A stretch of 64,000 nucleotides of DNA from JAICNG01 sp035765135. GTDB taxonomy: Bacteria > Gemmatimonadota > Gemmatimonadetes > Gemmatimonadales > Gemmatimonadaceae. Position 1 is the first letter of the stretch. The number at the start of each line of letters is the position of its first letter. The notes beneath the pieces are model-generated. The model was not told where the DNA came from and did not search any database. It saw nothing but the letters and a program-made list of their open reading frames with translations. The stretch lies in assembly GCA_035765135.1 (NCBI GenBank), contig DASTYE010000118.1:27354-91353 (forward strand). The letters run 5' to 3'. Shown here in pieces: positions 43,139-51,383 of this stretch. The position numbers and the translations under genes are program-made.

Positions 43139-44155
43139 TTAGCGGCCGAGCAGCGATCTGAACGCATCGCCGGCACTGATGGCGCGCAGGTATTCCAGCT
43201 CCTCGGGCGCGAAGGGAGTGGGTACGATCCCGAACGCGTCGCGCAGCGCGTTCCCCTCCACCACGTTGTCGACGGCGAGCAGATCCAGCAGATCGGTCGT
43301 CACCGGAGGGTTCGGCAGAATGCGCTGAAACAGAGCAATGACAGGGCGGAGCACGGCTGTTGGCACGGGGACGAGGATCCTGCGCGCTTCCATCGCCAGG
43401 AGAACGCGCTCGACCATCTGGCGGAGCGTCAGCTGCGCGGGCCCGCCAAGCGGGTACGCGCGACCAACCGTCCCGGCACGGCCGAGCGCGACGGCGACGA
43501 CGCGGGCGACGTCGTCAACGGATATGGGTTGAAATCGCGCTGAGCCGCCACCGGGCACGGGGTAAATCACCGGCGACAGACGGACGAGCCGCGCCAGCAC
43601 GTTCACGAATTCATCCTGCGGTCCGAAGATCACTGACGGGCAGAGCACGGTCCACTCGGCCTGGCTCGCGCGCACCGCATCCTCCGCCATGCCCTTGCTG
43701 CGGAGGAACCGGTAGGGTGACGTGCTCGAGGCGAAATTCTGCGACATGTGCACGAGACGCCGCACGCCGGCGGCGCGCATCGCGGCGAGCACTCGCTCGG
43801 TGCCGCGTGCGTTGACCTCATCGTAGGTTTGCCCCGGGCGCTCGATCGCGATCGCCGCGAGATGGACGACGGAGGTGCAGCCGCGCATGGCGCGCCCGAG
43901 TGACGTCGCGTCACGGATGTCGCCGACGTGCAGCTCAATGGGGAACTCCGCGAGCCGTTCGGCTGCTTTCGCCACCGAGCGCACGAGCCCTCGCACGCGT
44001 GCCCCGCTTCGGGCGAGCTCGCGACACACGCGTGTGCCCACGAAGCCGGTGGCGCCGGTGACGAGCACCGTGTGATCGCGAAGTCGTCCCTCGGCCTCGG
44101 GCTGTTCGGCGACGGCCGTCGCGGGTCGCGATGCGGTGCCCGCCGCGTCGCTCAT
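43139..44155 (-). CDS. NAD(P)-dependent epimerase-like protein, NDUFA9 type
   Basis: Atypical short-chain dehydrogenase of 338 aa. The dinucleotide motif is VLVTGATGFVGTRVCREL, followed by LHVGDIRD, VVHLAAIA and MSQNFASS (in place of a full YxxxK dyad: YRFLRSKGMAE has a lysine only). This fits NDUFA9-like or complex-I assembly-type SDRs, many of which bind NADPH without clear catalysis. The C-terminal half includes RFQPISVDDVARVVAVAL. Its ATG overlaps the stop of the small DUF5670-like gene. Confidence 0.82.
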   Translation of the reverse strand: MSDAAGTASRPATAVAEQPEAEGRLRDHTVLVTGATGFVGTRVCRELARSGARVRGLVRSVAKAAERLAEFPIELHVGDIRDATSLGRAMRGCTSVVHLAAIAIERPGQTYDEVNARGTERVLAAMRAAGVRRLVHMSQNFASSTSPYRFLRSKGMAEDAVRASQAEWTVLCPSVIFGPQDEFVNVLARLVRLSPVIYPVPGGGSARFQPISVDDVARVVAVALGRAGTVGRAYPLGGPAQLTLRQMVERVLLAMEARRILVPVPTAVLRPVIALFQRILPNPPVTTDLLDLLAVDNVVEGNALRDAFGIVPTPFAPEELEYLRAISAGDAFRSLLGR

Positions 44156-44328
44156 CGACGATCGCGGCGAGATGACTCGTCAGGCGCGGCGCGCGACACG
44201 ATCCGCCAAATGAGCATCGACACGCCGGCGGTGAGCAGCAGATGAATCCAGCCCGGTCCGGCGAACGCGAACGTGCCGACGGCCCAGACAACCAACATCG
44301 CGATTGCGGCAATTATCCAGACGTCCAT
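44152..44328 (-). CDS. Small DUF5670-like membrane protein
   Basis: A 58-residue protein with two hydrophobic segments (about residues 3-22 and 26-44) separated by a Gly-Pro turn (AGPGW), then a charged tail. This matches the lmo0937/DUF5670 type of tiny membrane proteins, often stress-linked. ATG at 44326-44328; the TGA overlaps the ATG of the NDUFA9-like gene. Too short for most ORF callers. Confidence 0.75.
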   Translation of the reverse strand: MDVWIIAAIAMLVVWAVGTFAFAGPGWIHLLLTAGVSMLIWRIVSRAAPDESSRRDRR

Positions 44329-44332
44329 GTGA

Positions 44333-44361
44333 TTGACTGACCTCTGAGTCGTCTCTAGATT
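44333..44361 (+). promoter_or_regulatory. Sigma-70-type promoter
   Basis: TTGACT (44333-44338), exactly 17 bases, then TAGATT (44356-44361). This is the best housekeeping-type promoter in the window and points rightward into a region with no good ORF. Confidence 0.65.
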
Positions 44362-44367
44362 GGCAAA

Positions 44368-44612
44368 TGACCATCGGAACGCGCTGTTGCGAGAACGGGC
44401 GGTGCGTCGTCGGTGGTCTCGAAAGGGACGGAGAGCTCTAATTTTTGAGCCAACAAGTCCACTCGGGTGGGTTCGACATCTATGCGGACGTCATGCCCCA
44501 GTGCGGGGAAGGCGGAAGTGTGGTGAGGGCCTCATACATTCGGATGGGCTTCAAAAATCCTCTTCGTTCCCCACTGTGCGAGCCCCGTCGAAAGGCGGGG
44601 CTCGTTCTTTCA
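44368..44612 (+). ncRNA. Candidate structured non-coding RNA
   Basis: About 245 bases bounded by a sigma-70-like promoter upstream and an intrinsic terminator at its end, with no convincing ORF. Local pairing is visible: GGAACG near 44376 with CGTTCC near 44565, CCAC-TCGG-GTGG near 44462, and CCCC-AGTG-CGGGG near 44498. The long-range closure of 5' and 3' ends recalls 6S-type RNAs, but I cannot identify a family. A 24-codon Cys-containing ORF (44367-44441) exists but has no ribosome site. Expression is inferred. Confidence 0.5.
44579..44611 (+). terminator. Intrinsic terminator of the candidate ncRNA
   Basis: Nine-base arms CGAGCCCCG / CGGGGCTCG around an 8-base loop, then TTCTTTC. The stop codon of the convergent exchanger gene begins at the end of the T-tract. 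The asymmetric T-run shows it serves the plus strand. Confidence 0.8.
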
Positions 44613-45818
44613 GGTCTGCCCTCGCCGCCCTCTCACCATCTGGAAGAACACGCGCGGCGCGGCCGGCGGGCGCACGATGAACCAGAGCAGCAAACCAACG
44701 GCCCATGCGGCATACACCAGTGTAATCTCCTCACGCCACTCGGCGCGAAGGAACTGGACGAGCCAGAGAAAGAACAGCAGCGACGCGTTCCACCACTCGA
44801 AGCGCATGTTCGCGAGCAGCAGCACGGCGACGACACTCTGCATGATCGTCAGCAGGATCTCCATGCGCTGCTCGCCATCGAAGGGAAGCGCCGAGGGCTC
44901 CCCGCGCGCGATCGAAAAGACGATCGGGATCATCGCCGCGAGCACCGTCCACTGATTGACGTTGCTCGACAGCATGTTCATCAGCCCCATTGGGGCATGC
45001 GTGACACGCCGCGCCCACGCGAACGCGGACACCTTCTCGGGAAACTCGCTGAGGAACGGAGCGACCCATTGCACGAACACGAACTGGCTGATGCCGAGGG
45101 ACACCGCCAGCGCGAGCATCGAGTTCAGAAAGGGGTGCGCCGTGAAGTACAGCAGCACGCCGCCGACGACAAAGAAGGACACGATGGTCGCGTGGCGCCA
45201 GGCGCCCGGTCGCGTGTAGGCCCACCGCGCTGGCGCCGGCGCGTCGGCGAGATTCTCCTGATCCTGCGGCGGGAAACGCCAGAGAATGCCCAGGTAAACC
45301 ACGTACATGGCAATCAGGACGCCGGCGTCGACGAGACTCAGCGAGCCCTTGTACCACACCCAGAAGAAGTAAAGGACCGGCGGTATCGTCGCGAGCACCT
45401 CCACCGAGTGCTCGTCCTCGAGCTGGATCGCGCGCAAGGCCTTTCCCGCCTTTCGGCGATAGAAGGCGGCCACGAAGTAGATCATCGGCCACCCGAGGCC
45501 AATGAGCAGCCGGATTGCCCCGGTGTAATTCGCGATCGCGAGGTGGGAGTGACAGCCGATGGGAGGGTTGGCGACGAAACACTGCACGGGGTCGTTGCCC
45601 GCCTCCCACGCGATCACCGCCTCGACGGCGAATTCCGGCAGCGTCTGGAGCCACGCCAGGATCGCGAGCGCGAGCCCCTGTGAGATCATGAACTGCGCCG
45701 CCTCCGCCCCCCACGCGATCATGAACGCGCTGAACAGGATGCTGGGAAACGTCCACAGGGCCGACCATGCGGATGACGCGCCCTGCAGGATGGCGAGCAG
45801 CAGCAACTTGACTTTCAA
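44610..45818 (-). CDS. Cation/calcium exchanger-like membrane protein (CaCA superfamily)
   Basis: A 402-residue protein with about ten transmembrane helices in two halves. The first alpha-repeat-like stretch is ALAILAWLQTLPEFAVEAV with ANYTGAIRLLIG, the second is APFLSEFPEKVSAF with MNMLSSNVNQWTVLAA. The paired PE and SN/AN motifs are the ion-binding signature of Na+/Ca2+ exchangers. The spacing is unusual and includes a Cys-containing periplasmic loop (CFVANPPIGCHSH). Ion specificity unknown. Confidence 0.75.
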   Translation of the reverse strand: MKVKLLLLAILQGASSAWSALWTFPSILFSAFMIAWGAEAAQFMISQGLALAILAWLQTLPEFAVEAVIAWEAGNDPVQCFVANPPIGCHSHLAIANYTGAIRLLIGLGWPMIYFVAAFYRRKAGKALRAIQLEDEHSVEVLATIPPVLYFFWVWYKGSLSLVDAGVLIAMYVVYLGILWRFPPQDQENLADAPAPARWAYTRPGAWRHATIVSFFVVGGVLLYFTAHPFLNSMLALAVSLGISQFVFVQWVAPFLSEFPEKVSAFAWARRVTHAPMGLMNMLSSNVNQWTVLAAMIPIVFSIARGEPSALPFDGEQRMEILLTIMQSVVAVLLLANMRFEWWNASLLFFLWLVQFLRAEWREEITLVYAAWAVGLLLWFIVRPPAAPRVFFQMVRGRRGQT

Positions 45819-45958
45819 ATGGGCGCCATCCAGATAGGGGTGATCCCGGCGGTGAAAAGTTGCGTCAAGTTAGACGCGCACCGCGAGCGACTCAAGCTGG
45901 ACGGGTGCGCGTGGCTGCGCGCCATACGTTCGCGAACCAATACTCGCCCCATCGCTTC

Positions 45959-46678
45959 GTGACTCAACGACGAAACTCGCGCCCGCGCGCCGCCGCGCGC
46001 CGCGCGAAAGCCCCACCCGCGCCCCTCTCCGACCGCCGCGTGGACACGGACTCGCTCGAGCTCGCCGAGTTCGATGCCGGTCTCGACCTCGATCCGGGGC
46101 CGGCGCACAACGCCGAATTCGAAGGTCTCGTCCGACGCATCCTCGAGCTGATCGGCGAAGAGCCGTCGCGCGAGGGGCTGCTTCGCACACCGACGCGCGT
46201 CGCGAACGCGCTCAGCTGGCTCACGCGCGGCTATGCTCTCGATGTGGAGGAGGTCGTCGGCGACGCCGTGTTCGCCGAGGCGCACGAGAGCATGGTGATG
46301 GTCCGCGACATCGAGCTCTACTCGCTCTGCGAGCACCATCTGCTCCCGTTCTTCGGCAAGGCTCACATCGCCTACATTCCCGACGGACACATCGTCGGAC
46401 TCTCGAAGCTGCCGCGCATCGTCGATGTCTTCGCGCGCCGGCTCCAGGTGCAGGAGCGTCTTACCGAGCAGATCGCACAGGCCATTCAGGACGTGCTCGC
46501 GCCGAGGGGCGTCGGTGTCGTGATCGAGGCGTACCACCTGTGCATGATGATGCGGGGTGTCGAGAAGCAGAACTCGAAGACCATCACCAGCGCGCTTCGT
46601 GGCTCGTTCCGCTCCGACGCGCGAACGCGAGACGAGTTTCTCCAGCTCGCGCACGGCAGCTCGACACCCTTGCGGTGA
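45959..46678 (+). CDS. folE: GTP cyclohydrolase I
   Basis: Converts GTP to dihydroneopterin triphosphate for folate or pterin synthesis. The core (about residues 55-239) is complete: RTPTRVANALSWLTRGY, the zinc ligands in YSLCEHHLLPFFGK and CMMMRGVEKQNS, and HIVGLSKLPRIVDVFARRLQ. The N-terminal 50 residues are Arg/Ala-rich and poorly conserved. I place the start at GTG 45959; 45860 (ATG) and a GTG near 46043 are alternatives. The stop overlaps the GTG of the following SDR gene. Confidence 0.93.
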   Translation: MTQRRNSRPRAAARRAKAPPAPLSDRRVDTDSLELAEFDAGLDLDPGPAHNAEFEGLVRRILELIGEEPSREGLLRTPTRVANALSWLTRGYALDVEEVVGDAVFAEAHESMVMVRDIELYSLCEHHLLPFFGKAHIAYIPDGHIVGLSKLPRIVDVFARRLQVQERLTEQIAQAIQDVLAPRGVGVVIEAYHLCMMMRGVEKQNSKTITSALRGSFRSDARTRDEFLQLAHGSSTPLR

Positions 46679-47391
46679 CAGGGACGCTCGACGGACAAAC
46701 GGCCGTGGTTACCGGCGGCTCGCGCGGCATCGGACGCGCGACTGCCGCGCGGCTGGCCGCGGCTGGCGCGCGGGTGGCGTTGCTCGCGCGAGGGCAGTCG
46801 CAGCTCGAGGAGGCCGCACTGGCCATTGGGAAGGATGCGGTCGCGATTTCCTGTGACGTGACGCGACGCGCGTCGATCACCCGTGCGGCCGCCCGGATCG
46901 TCGACGAGTGGGGGGGCGCGCCGGATCTCCTCATCAACGCCGCCGGCGCCTTCGATCTCGCCCGGGTGGATGAGACGACGCCCGCACAGTTTTCGACGAT
47001 GATCGAGGCAAATCTGGTTGCGCCGTTCGTCGTGACACGCACCTTCCTCCCCGAGATGCGTTCTCGCGGGCGGGGGCACGTCGTGTCGGTCGGCTCGGCC
47101 GCCGATCGCGAGATTTATCCGGGAAACGGAGCGTACTCCGCGAGCAAGTTCGGTTTGCGCGCACTGCACGAGGTGCTCCGCGTGGAGCTGCGGGGGAGTG
47201 GGGTACGGTCCACGCTGGTGTCCCCAGGCCCAACCGATACCGCGCTCTGGGAGGCGGTGCGGACCGACGGTGGCGACACCGTCTCGCGCGACCGCATGCT
47301 CGACGCCGATGCCGTTGCCGACGCGATCCTCTTCGCGGTGACGCGCCCCGCCGACGTGAACATCGATGAGCTTCGCCTCTCTCCTGCCTGA
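46675..47391 (+). CDS. Short-chain dehydrogenase/reductase, possible pterin reductase
   Basis: Classical SDR of 238 aa: cofactor motif VVTGGSRGIGRATAARL, NAAG in LLINAAGAFDLARV, catalytic Ser in VSVGSAADREIYPG and YSASKFGLRALHEVL (YxxxK). The arginine after the Gly motif and in ALLARGQSQ suggests NADPH. GTG start overlaps folE by four bases (GTGA), so coupling to GTP cyclohydrolase hints at a reductase of a pterin product; that is inference from context only. Confidence 0.85.
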   Translation: MTGTLDGQTAVVTGGSRGIGRATAARLAAAGARVALLARGQSQLEEAALAIGKDAVAISCDVTRRASITRAAARIVDEWGGAPDLLINAAGAFDLARVDETTPAQFSTMIEANLVAPFVVTRTFLPEMRSRGRGHVVSVGSAADREIYPGNGAYSASKFGLRALHEVLRVELRGSGVRSTLVSPGPTDTALWEAVRTDGGDTVSRDRMLDADAVADAILFAVTRPADVNIDELRLSPA

Positions 47392-47400
47392 CGAATAGCC

Positions 47401-48045
47401 ATGTTCATCGAGCTGGTCGAGTCGCTCCGCTGCCCCCGCCCGCACGACTTCACCTGGCTGGTGGCCTCCACGCTCGAGATGGCGGGGCGCGACATTCGGC
47501 GCGGGCTGCTTGGCTGTCCCGCGTGCAGCGCGCGCTACCCGATTCGGGATGGAATCGTCGATTTTCGGACGCGGGATGGCACGACACCGATTCCCGATTC
47601 CCCGCCGCTTGCCAGTGCGCCCAGGGACCCCGATCTCGCGACGCGTGCGGCCGCGCTCCTCGACCTAACGAGTCCCGGCGGGTTCGTCCTGCTCGCCGGC
47701 TCGTGGAGCCTGGCCGCGCCAGCGCTGCGCGACCTCATCGAGGGGGTTGAGCTCCTGGTTCTGAATCCGACGATCGCGCTCGCCAGCGGCGACGGTATCT
47801 CGCTCGCGCGTACCGATGGCTCGATCCCGATTCGACCGGCCGCGGCGCGAGGGATTGCGCTCGATGGGGGTCACGCCGCGCACGTGGACGGCGCGGCCAC
47901 CGCCCTTCGTCAGTTCGGCCGTCTGGTGGCGCCCCTCAGGGCGACGCTGCCGTCGGGTCTCGAGGAGCTCGCTCGCGACAAGTCCGACTGGGTCGCGACC
48001 AAGCGGGTGGCGACATCGGAAGCCGTGCCGCTGAGGAGAGGCTGA
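47401..48045 (+). CDS. Trm112-like zinc-ribbon protein with extended C-terminal domain
   Basis: A 214-residue protein. The N-terminal 55 residues fit the Trm112 family: LRCPRPHDFTWLV, LGCPACSARYPIRDGIVDF, with the conserved PIRDGIPxL-like end. The remaining 150 residues are Ala/Leu-rich (GFVLLAGSWSLAAPALRDLI, ELLVLNPTIALASGDG) and recall a Rossmann-like methyltransferase shell without a SAM motif. It may activate a methyltransferase. Starts 9 bases after the SDR stop, likely the third gene of the folE operon. Confidence 0.72.
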   Translation: MFIELVESLRCPRPHDFTWLVASTLEMAGRDIRRGLLGCPACSARYPIRDGIVDFRTRDGTTPIPDSPPLASAPRDPDLATRAAALLDLTSPGGFVLLAGSWSLAAPALRDLIEGVELLVLNPTIALASGDGISLARTDGSIPIRPAAARGIALDGGHAAHVDGAATALRQFGRLVAPLRATLPSGLEELARDKSDWVATKRVATSEAVPLRRG

Positions 48046-48143
48046 GGTAGTCGAGGTCGTCAAGGTCGTCGAGGTGCTCGAAGTGAAGCTTGTTCACCTC
48101 GATACCCTGGACGACCTCGGCGACCTCGACGACCTCGAACTAC
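48046..48143. repeat. Long hairpin repeat, family B copy 2
   Basis: Left arm 48046-48086 begins GTAGTCGAGGTCGTCAAGG and ends AAGTGAA; right arm 48093-48143 begins TTCACCTCGA and ends CCTCGAACTAC. Arms are GTCGAGG/GTCGTC units. It fills the whole gap between two convergent genes and includes the TAG stop of the minus-strand lipoprotein. Shares the inner TCGAGGTGAA/TTCACCTCGA core with 4066-4175. Confidence 0.83.
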
Positions 48144-48661
48144 AGCGAGTCCGTCCCCGCCGTTCTCGCCGGAACGGGCACCTGTCCCGCTTCGCGAGCC
48201 TTGTCTATGCGGTGCCACACCGAGCTCGGCGTCGGCGCCATGCCAGCCGGCGGCGCAAACACCATCGTGTTGTCGGCCGCGCTCGCCAGAACCTGAATCG
48301 TTTCCCCCGCGAGGAGCGGCGGCCGACCTCCCGACGCGGTCGTCGTCACATTCTCGGGCGTGAGCGTGAGCAAGCCACTCGGCGTGATCGTAGCACCCCC
48401 CGTGGCGACGAACTGATCCCCCGCCGGGTAGACCGCTACCATGCGGAAGGTGCTCGGGGTGAGGCTCAACTGCACGCGTCGAGCGCCGGCGAACGCGGTC
48501 TGATTCGGGTCGGTAAAGAGCACCCACTCGCCAAACGGGCTCGAACTCTGAGCGGGGGTGTGCGCCGGCGTCGAATCCGTCAGCTTCGCCTTACGGAACC
48601 AGCTGCACGCGGGAAGCGCCGCGAGCAGCGCCAGTGCCAACACCGTCCTGCGCATGTTCAA
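48140..48661 (-). CDS. Lipoprotein of unknown function
   Basis: A 173-residue lipoprotein with signal peptide and lipobox LPAC (Cys at residue 19). The mature part is a Ser/Thr-rich linker then a beta-rich domain (RVQLSLTPSTFRMVAVYPAG, GLLTLTPENVTTTASGG). No known family recognised. Its last codons and stop lie in the family B hairpin. ATG at 48661 or two codons later. Confidence 0.75.
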   Translation of the reverse strand: MNMRRTVLALALLAALPACSWFRKAKLTDSTPAHTPAQSSSPFGEWVLFTDPNQTAFAGARRVQLSLTPSTFRMVAVYPAGDQFVATGGATITPSGLLTLTPENVTTTASGGRPPLLAGETIQVLASAADNTMVFAPPAGMAPTPSSVWHRIDKAREAGQVPVPARTAGTDSL

Positions 48662-48740
48662 CTCCGGTTATGGTCTGCCATCCCCGTCCGGAAGTGCACC
48701 AACTATGCCGGGGCGGCCGCCCGTCGCGCGGGCAGTCAAC

Positions 48741-50588
48741 CTAGGCGGCGGTCTCCCTATCCTCCTCGTAAAGGCGATTGATCCGGTCGGCGTACCGCTT
48801 CTCGATGACACGCCGCCTCACCTTGTGGGACGGGGTCAACTCCCCGCTCTCGATCGTGAAATCCGTTTCGAGAAGGGCCACTTTCTTCGGGGTCTCGAAC
48901 GACGCCAGGCCGGTGAGCTTCCGCAGGACCTCCTTCTCCATCTTCGCCAGAACGAGCGGCAGGTTGATGAGCTGCCGGCGGTCGGTCCAGATCAGGTTCT
49001 TGATCTTCGCCCACTTCTCGAGGTGCTCGAAGTTCGGCACGACGAGCACGATCGGGAACTTGCGCTTGTCGCCAAGCACGACGGCCTGCGAAACGTATTT
49101 GTTCGTCTTGATCATGTTCTCGATCGGCTGGGGCGCAATGTTCTTCCCCCCGGCCGTGACGATGATGTCCTTTTTCCGATCGGTGATCGCGAGAAAACCG
49201 TCGTCGAGTACGCCGATGTCCCCGGTATGGAACCAGCCCTCGCCGTCGATCGCCTCACGAGTGGCGTCGGGCTTGTTGAAGTATCCCTTCATCACATGCG
49301 GGCCGCGCGTCAGGATCTCGCCATCCGCGGCGATCGTGACCTCGACGCCCGGGATCGGCCGGCCGACGGTGCCGATCCGAAAGTGCCGGGGGGTGTTGAC
49401 GGCGATGACCGGCGACGTCTCGGTGAGCCCGTAACCCTCGAGAATCGTGAGGCCGGCGGCGTAGAAGAACTTGTTGATCTCCGGCGCCAGGGGTGCCCCG
49501 CCGGAGACGAAGTAGCGCATGCGCCCGCCCGTACGCGCCTTGAGCTTGGAGAACACGAGCAGCTGCGACAGTCGATAGGCAAGCGCCAGCGGCCCACGCG
49601 GCGTGCGCCCGGCCAGGGTCTCGTCCGCCCATTTGTCGGCGACGTGTCGCGCCCAGAAGAAGATACGCTTCTTCACCGCGCCGCCCGCCAGCGCGTTCTC
49701 GAAGATGCGCGCGTAAATCTTCTCGTACAGCCGCGGGACCGCCATCATGACCGTCGGCCGCACCTCCTGCATGTTCACCGGCACCGTGTCGATCGACTCG
49801 GCGTACGCGATCGAGACGCCGCAGGCCATCATCAGGTAGTCGCCCATCCGCTCGAAGACGTGCGAGAGCGGGAGAAAGCTCAGCGCGACGTCATCCCGGA
49901 ACGGAAGAATCTCGGTGCACACCTTCACGTTCGAATGAAAGTTGTCGTGCGTGAGCATGACACCCTTGGGCTCGCCGGTCGTCCCCGAGGTGTAGATCAG
50001 CGTCGCGACGTCGTCCGGCTTCGCGGTCATTGCCTCCTGGCGATACCTGGACTCCGGGTAGCCCGGCACGCCCTTGCCCCGCGTTTCGAGCGCCTCGAAG
50101 GTGAGATCGACACCGGGCCAGGTTGCGTCACCAAACCCGATGACGTGACGAAGTGTCGGAACCTGCGACCGCACCTGTGCCACCTTGGCCGCCAACTCGG
50201 CGGTGGACACGAAGAGCGCCGCGACGCCGGCATCCTTCAGGATGTAGGCGGTCTGCTCCGGGGGCAGCGTCGGGTAGACGGGGACATCGATCACGCCGCT
50301 CGTCAGGCAGGCGTAGTCCGCGATCGCCCACTCCGGACGGTTCTCGGAGAGGATGGCGACGCGCGCCCCGCGCTCGACGCCCAGCGCCCGGAGGCCGAGG
50401 CCGACGTGCTGAACTCTGCTCGCCAGCGTCCGGTGTGACATAGGGCGATACGCCCCATGGGCCTTCCACTGGAGCGCGTCGGGGCGGTCGTATCGATCGA
50501 CGGCATCGAAGAAGAGCTGAACGAGCGTGCCCGGGGCGGGAGGGGGTCCGCCGCTCACGATCTGACGAGACGCGATGGCAGTGGCCAT
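48741..50588 (-). CDS. Long-chain fatty acid-CoA ligase (AMP-forming)
   Basis: Acyl-CoA synthetase of 615 aa that activates fatty acids through an acyl-AMP. The P-loop YTSGTTGEPKGVMLTHDN, LSHVFERMG, the A5 motif EGYGLTETSPVIAVN, the A7 motif WFHTGDIGVLDDGFLAITDRK (split here to YxxTGD and DRKKD) and the A10 region are intact. The long insert between A5 and A7 and the end region match the FAA1-like FadD15 group. Three bases after the upstream lipoprotein stop, last gene of a four-gene operon. Confidence 0.92.
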   Translation of the reverse strand: MATAIASRQIVSGGPPPAPGTLVQLFFDAVDRYDRPDALQWKAHGAYRPMSHRTLASRVQHVGLGLRALGVERGARVAILSENRPEWAIADYACLTSGVIDVPVYPTLPPEQTAYILKDAGVAALFVSTAELAAKVAQVRSQVPTLRHVIGFGDATWPGVDLTFEALETRGKGVPGYPESRYRQEAMTAKPDDVATLIYTSGTTGEPKGVMLTHDNFHSNVKVCTEILPFRDDVALSFLPLSHVFERMGDYLMMACGVSIAYAESIDTVPVNMQEVRPTVMMAVPRLYEKIYARIFENALAGGAVKKRIFFWARHVADKWADETLAGRTPRGPLALAYRLSQLLVFSKLKARTGGRMRYFVSGGAPLAPEINKFFYAAGLTILEGYGLTETSPVIAVNTPRHFRIGTVGRPIPGVEVTIAADGEILTRGPHVMKGYFNKPDATREAIDGEGWFHTGDIGVLDDGFLAITDRKKDIIVTAGGKNIAPQPIENMIKTNKYVSQAVVLGDKRKFPIVLVVPNFEHLEKWAKIKNLIWTDRRQLINLPLVLAKMEKEVLRKLTGLASFETPKKVALLETDFTIESGELTPSHKVRRRVIEKRYADRINRLYEEDRETAA

Positions 50589-50591
50589 GGA

Positions 50592-51383
50592 TCAGCGGGG
50601 ACGGATGACGGTGGTGAACAGAAATGGAGAGCCGGGGAGCGGCGTTCCGTCAGGGCGCAGCACGACGACCTCCGTCACGAACGTGCGTCGAGTAATGTCG
50701 CTCACGACAGCGAGGGGAAACCGAATCCGTCGTCGCGCGATCCCGCTCGCATCGGTGGTGTCCACCCGGGAAACTCTGTTGGCGTCATTCGCGATGTACA
50801 CGCGAGTCGTGTCAACGTTCTCGGCGAGGTCTGGGGGCGTGGTAATGGTGTATCGCGCCCGCCAGAACGGAACCGGCAGCACGGTGTCGCGGCCGTTCAC
50901 GGTCGTTCGCTGTGCCACGGTCACGGCGATGGCGCGAGCCGTATCGTCAGCGATCCCGTAGAGGACGGAATCCTCGAGCGGCGAGACGGCGAACGCCGTG
51001 TCGGGCGCGAGCGTGACGCGGATCGGGAGACGGACCGACTGCAGCCCGGCGATGCGCGCGATCACGTCGTCATCCCCGACTTGCAGCCCCGCCACCTTCC
51101 CCGTCGTGCTATCGACCTCGATGATGGTCACGGTATCGCTCTGCAAGGCGAAGAAGCGGATCGGCGCATCCGCGATCACCTCGTTTCGCGAATTCAGCGC
51201 CCGCGCGGCGAGCGTCACGACCGCGCCGAGTGTGTCGCGCAGGCTGTCGCCCACGGCGATGGCCGGGAGGATCGGTGGGTCGATCTCGATGGCGACCGGG
51301 ACATCCGGGTCGGTGCCGACCTCCGCGCACGCGAACGCGGCGCCGGTCAGGGCGATGACGAGCAGCGCGCCTGGATGCCTCAC
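50592..51383 (-). CDS. Lipoprotein with Ig-like domains, unknown function
   Basis: A 263-residue lipoprotein (signal to lipobox AFAC, Cys at residue 19). The mature protein is all beta: VAIEIDPPILPAIAVGDSL then LAARALNSRNEVIADAPIRFFAL, a Big-like bacterial Ig domain, and TGKVAGLQVGDDDVIARIAG. These features suggest an envelope adhesion or structural protein. It overlaps parA by 4 bases and is 3 bases from fadD, so it is embedded in their operon. Confidence 0.78.
   Translation of the reverse strand: MRHPGALLVIALTGAAFACAEVGTDPDVPVAIEIDPPILPAIAVGDSLRDTLGAVVTLAARALNSRNEVIADAPIRFFALQSDTVTIIEVDSTTGKVAGLQVGDDDVIARIAGLQSVRLPIRVTLAPDTAFAVSPLEDSVLYGIADDTARAIAVTVAQRTTVNGRDTVLPVPFWRARYTITTPPDLAENVDTTRVYIANDANRVSRVDTTDASGIARRRIRFPLAVVSDITRRTFVTEVVVLRPDGTPLPGSPFLFTTVIRPR

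Noticed and set aside
44367..44441. 24-codon Cys-containing ORF in the candidate ncRNA
   Set aside because: No ribosome site and no other sign of translation; recorded only within the ncRNA entry.
48558..50438. 626-codon open frame antisense to the acyl-CoA ligase
   Set aside because: Shadow of the fadD-type gene; no domain and biased composition.
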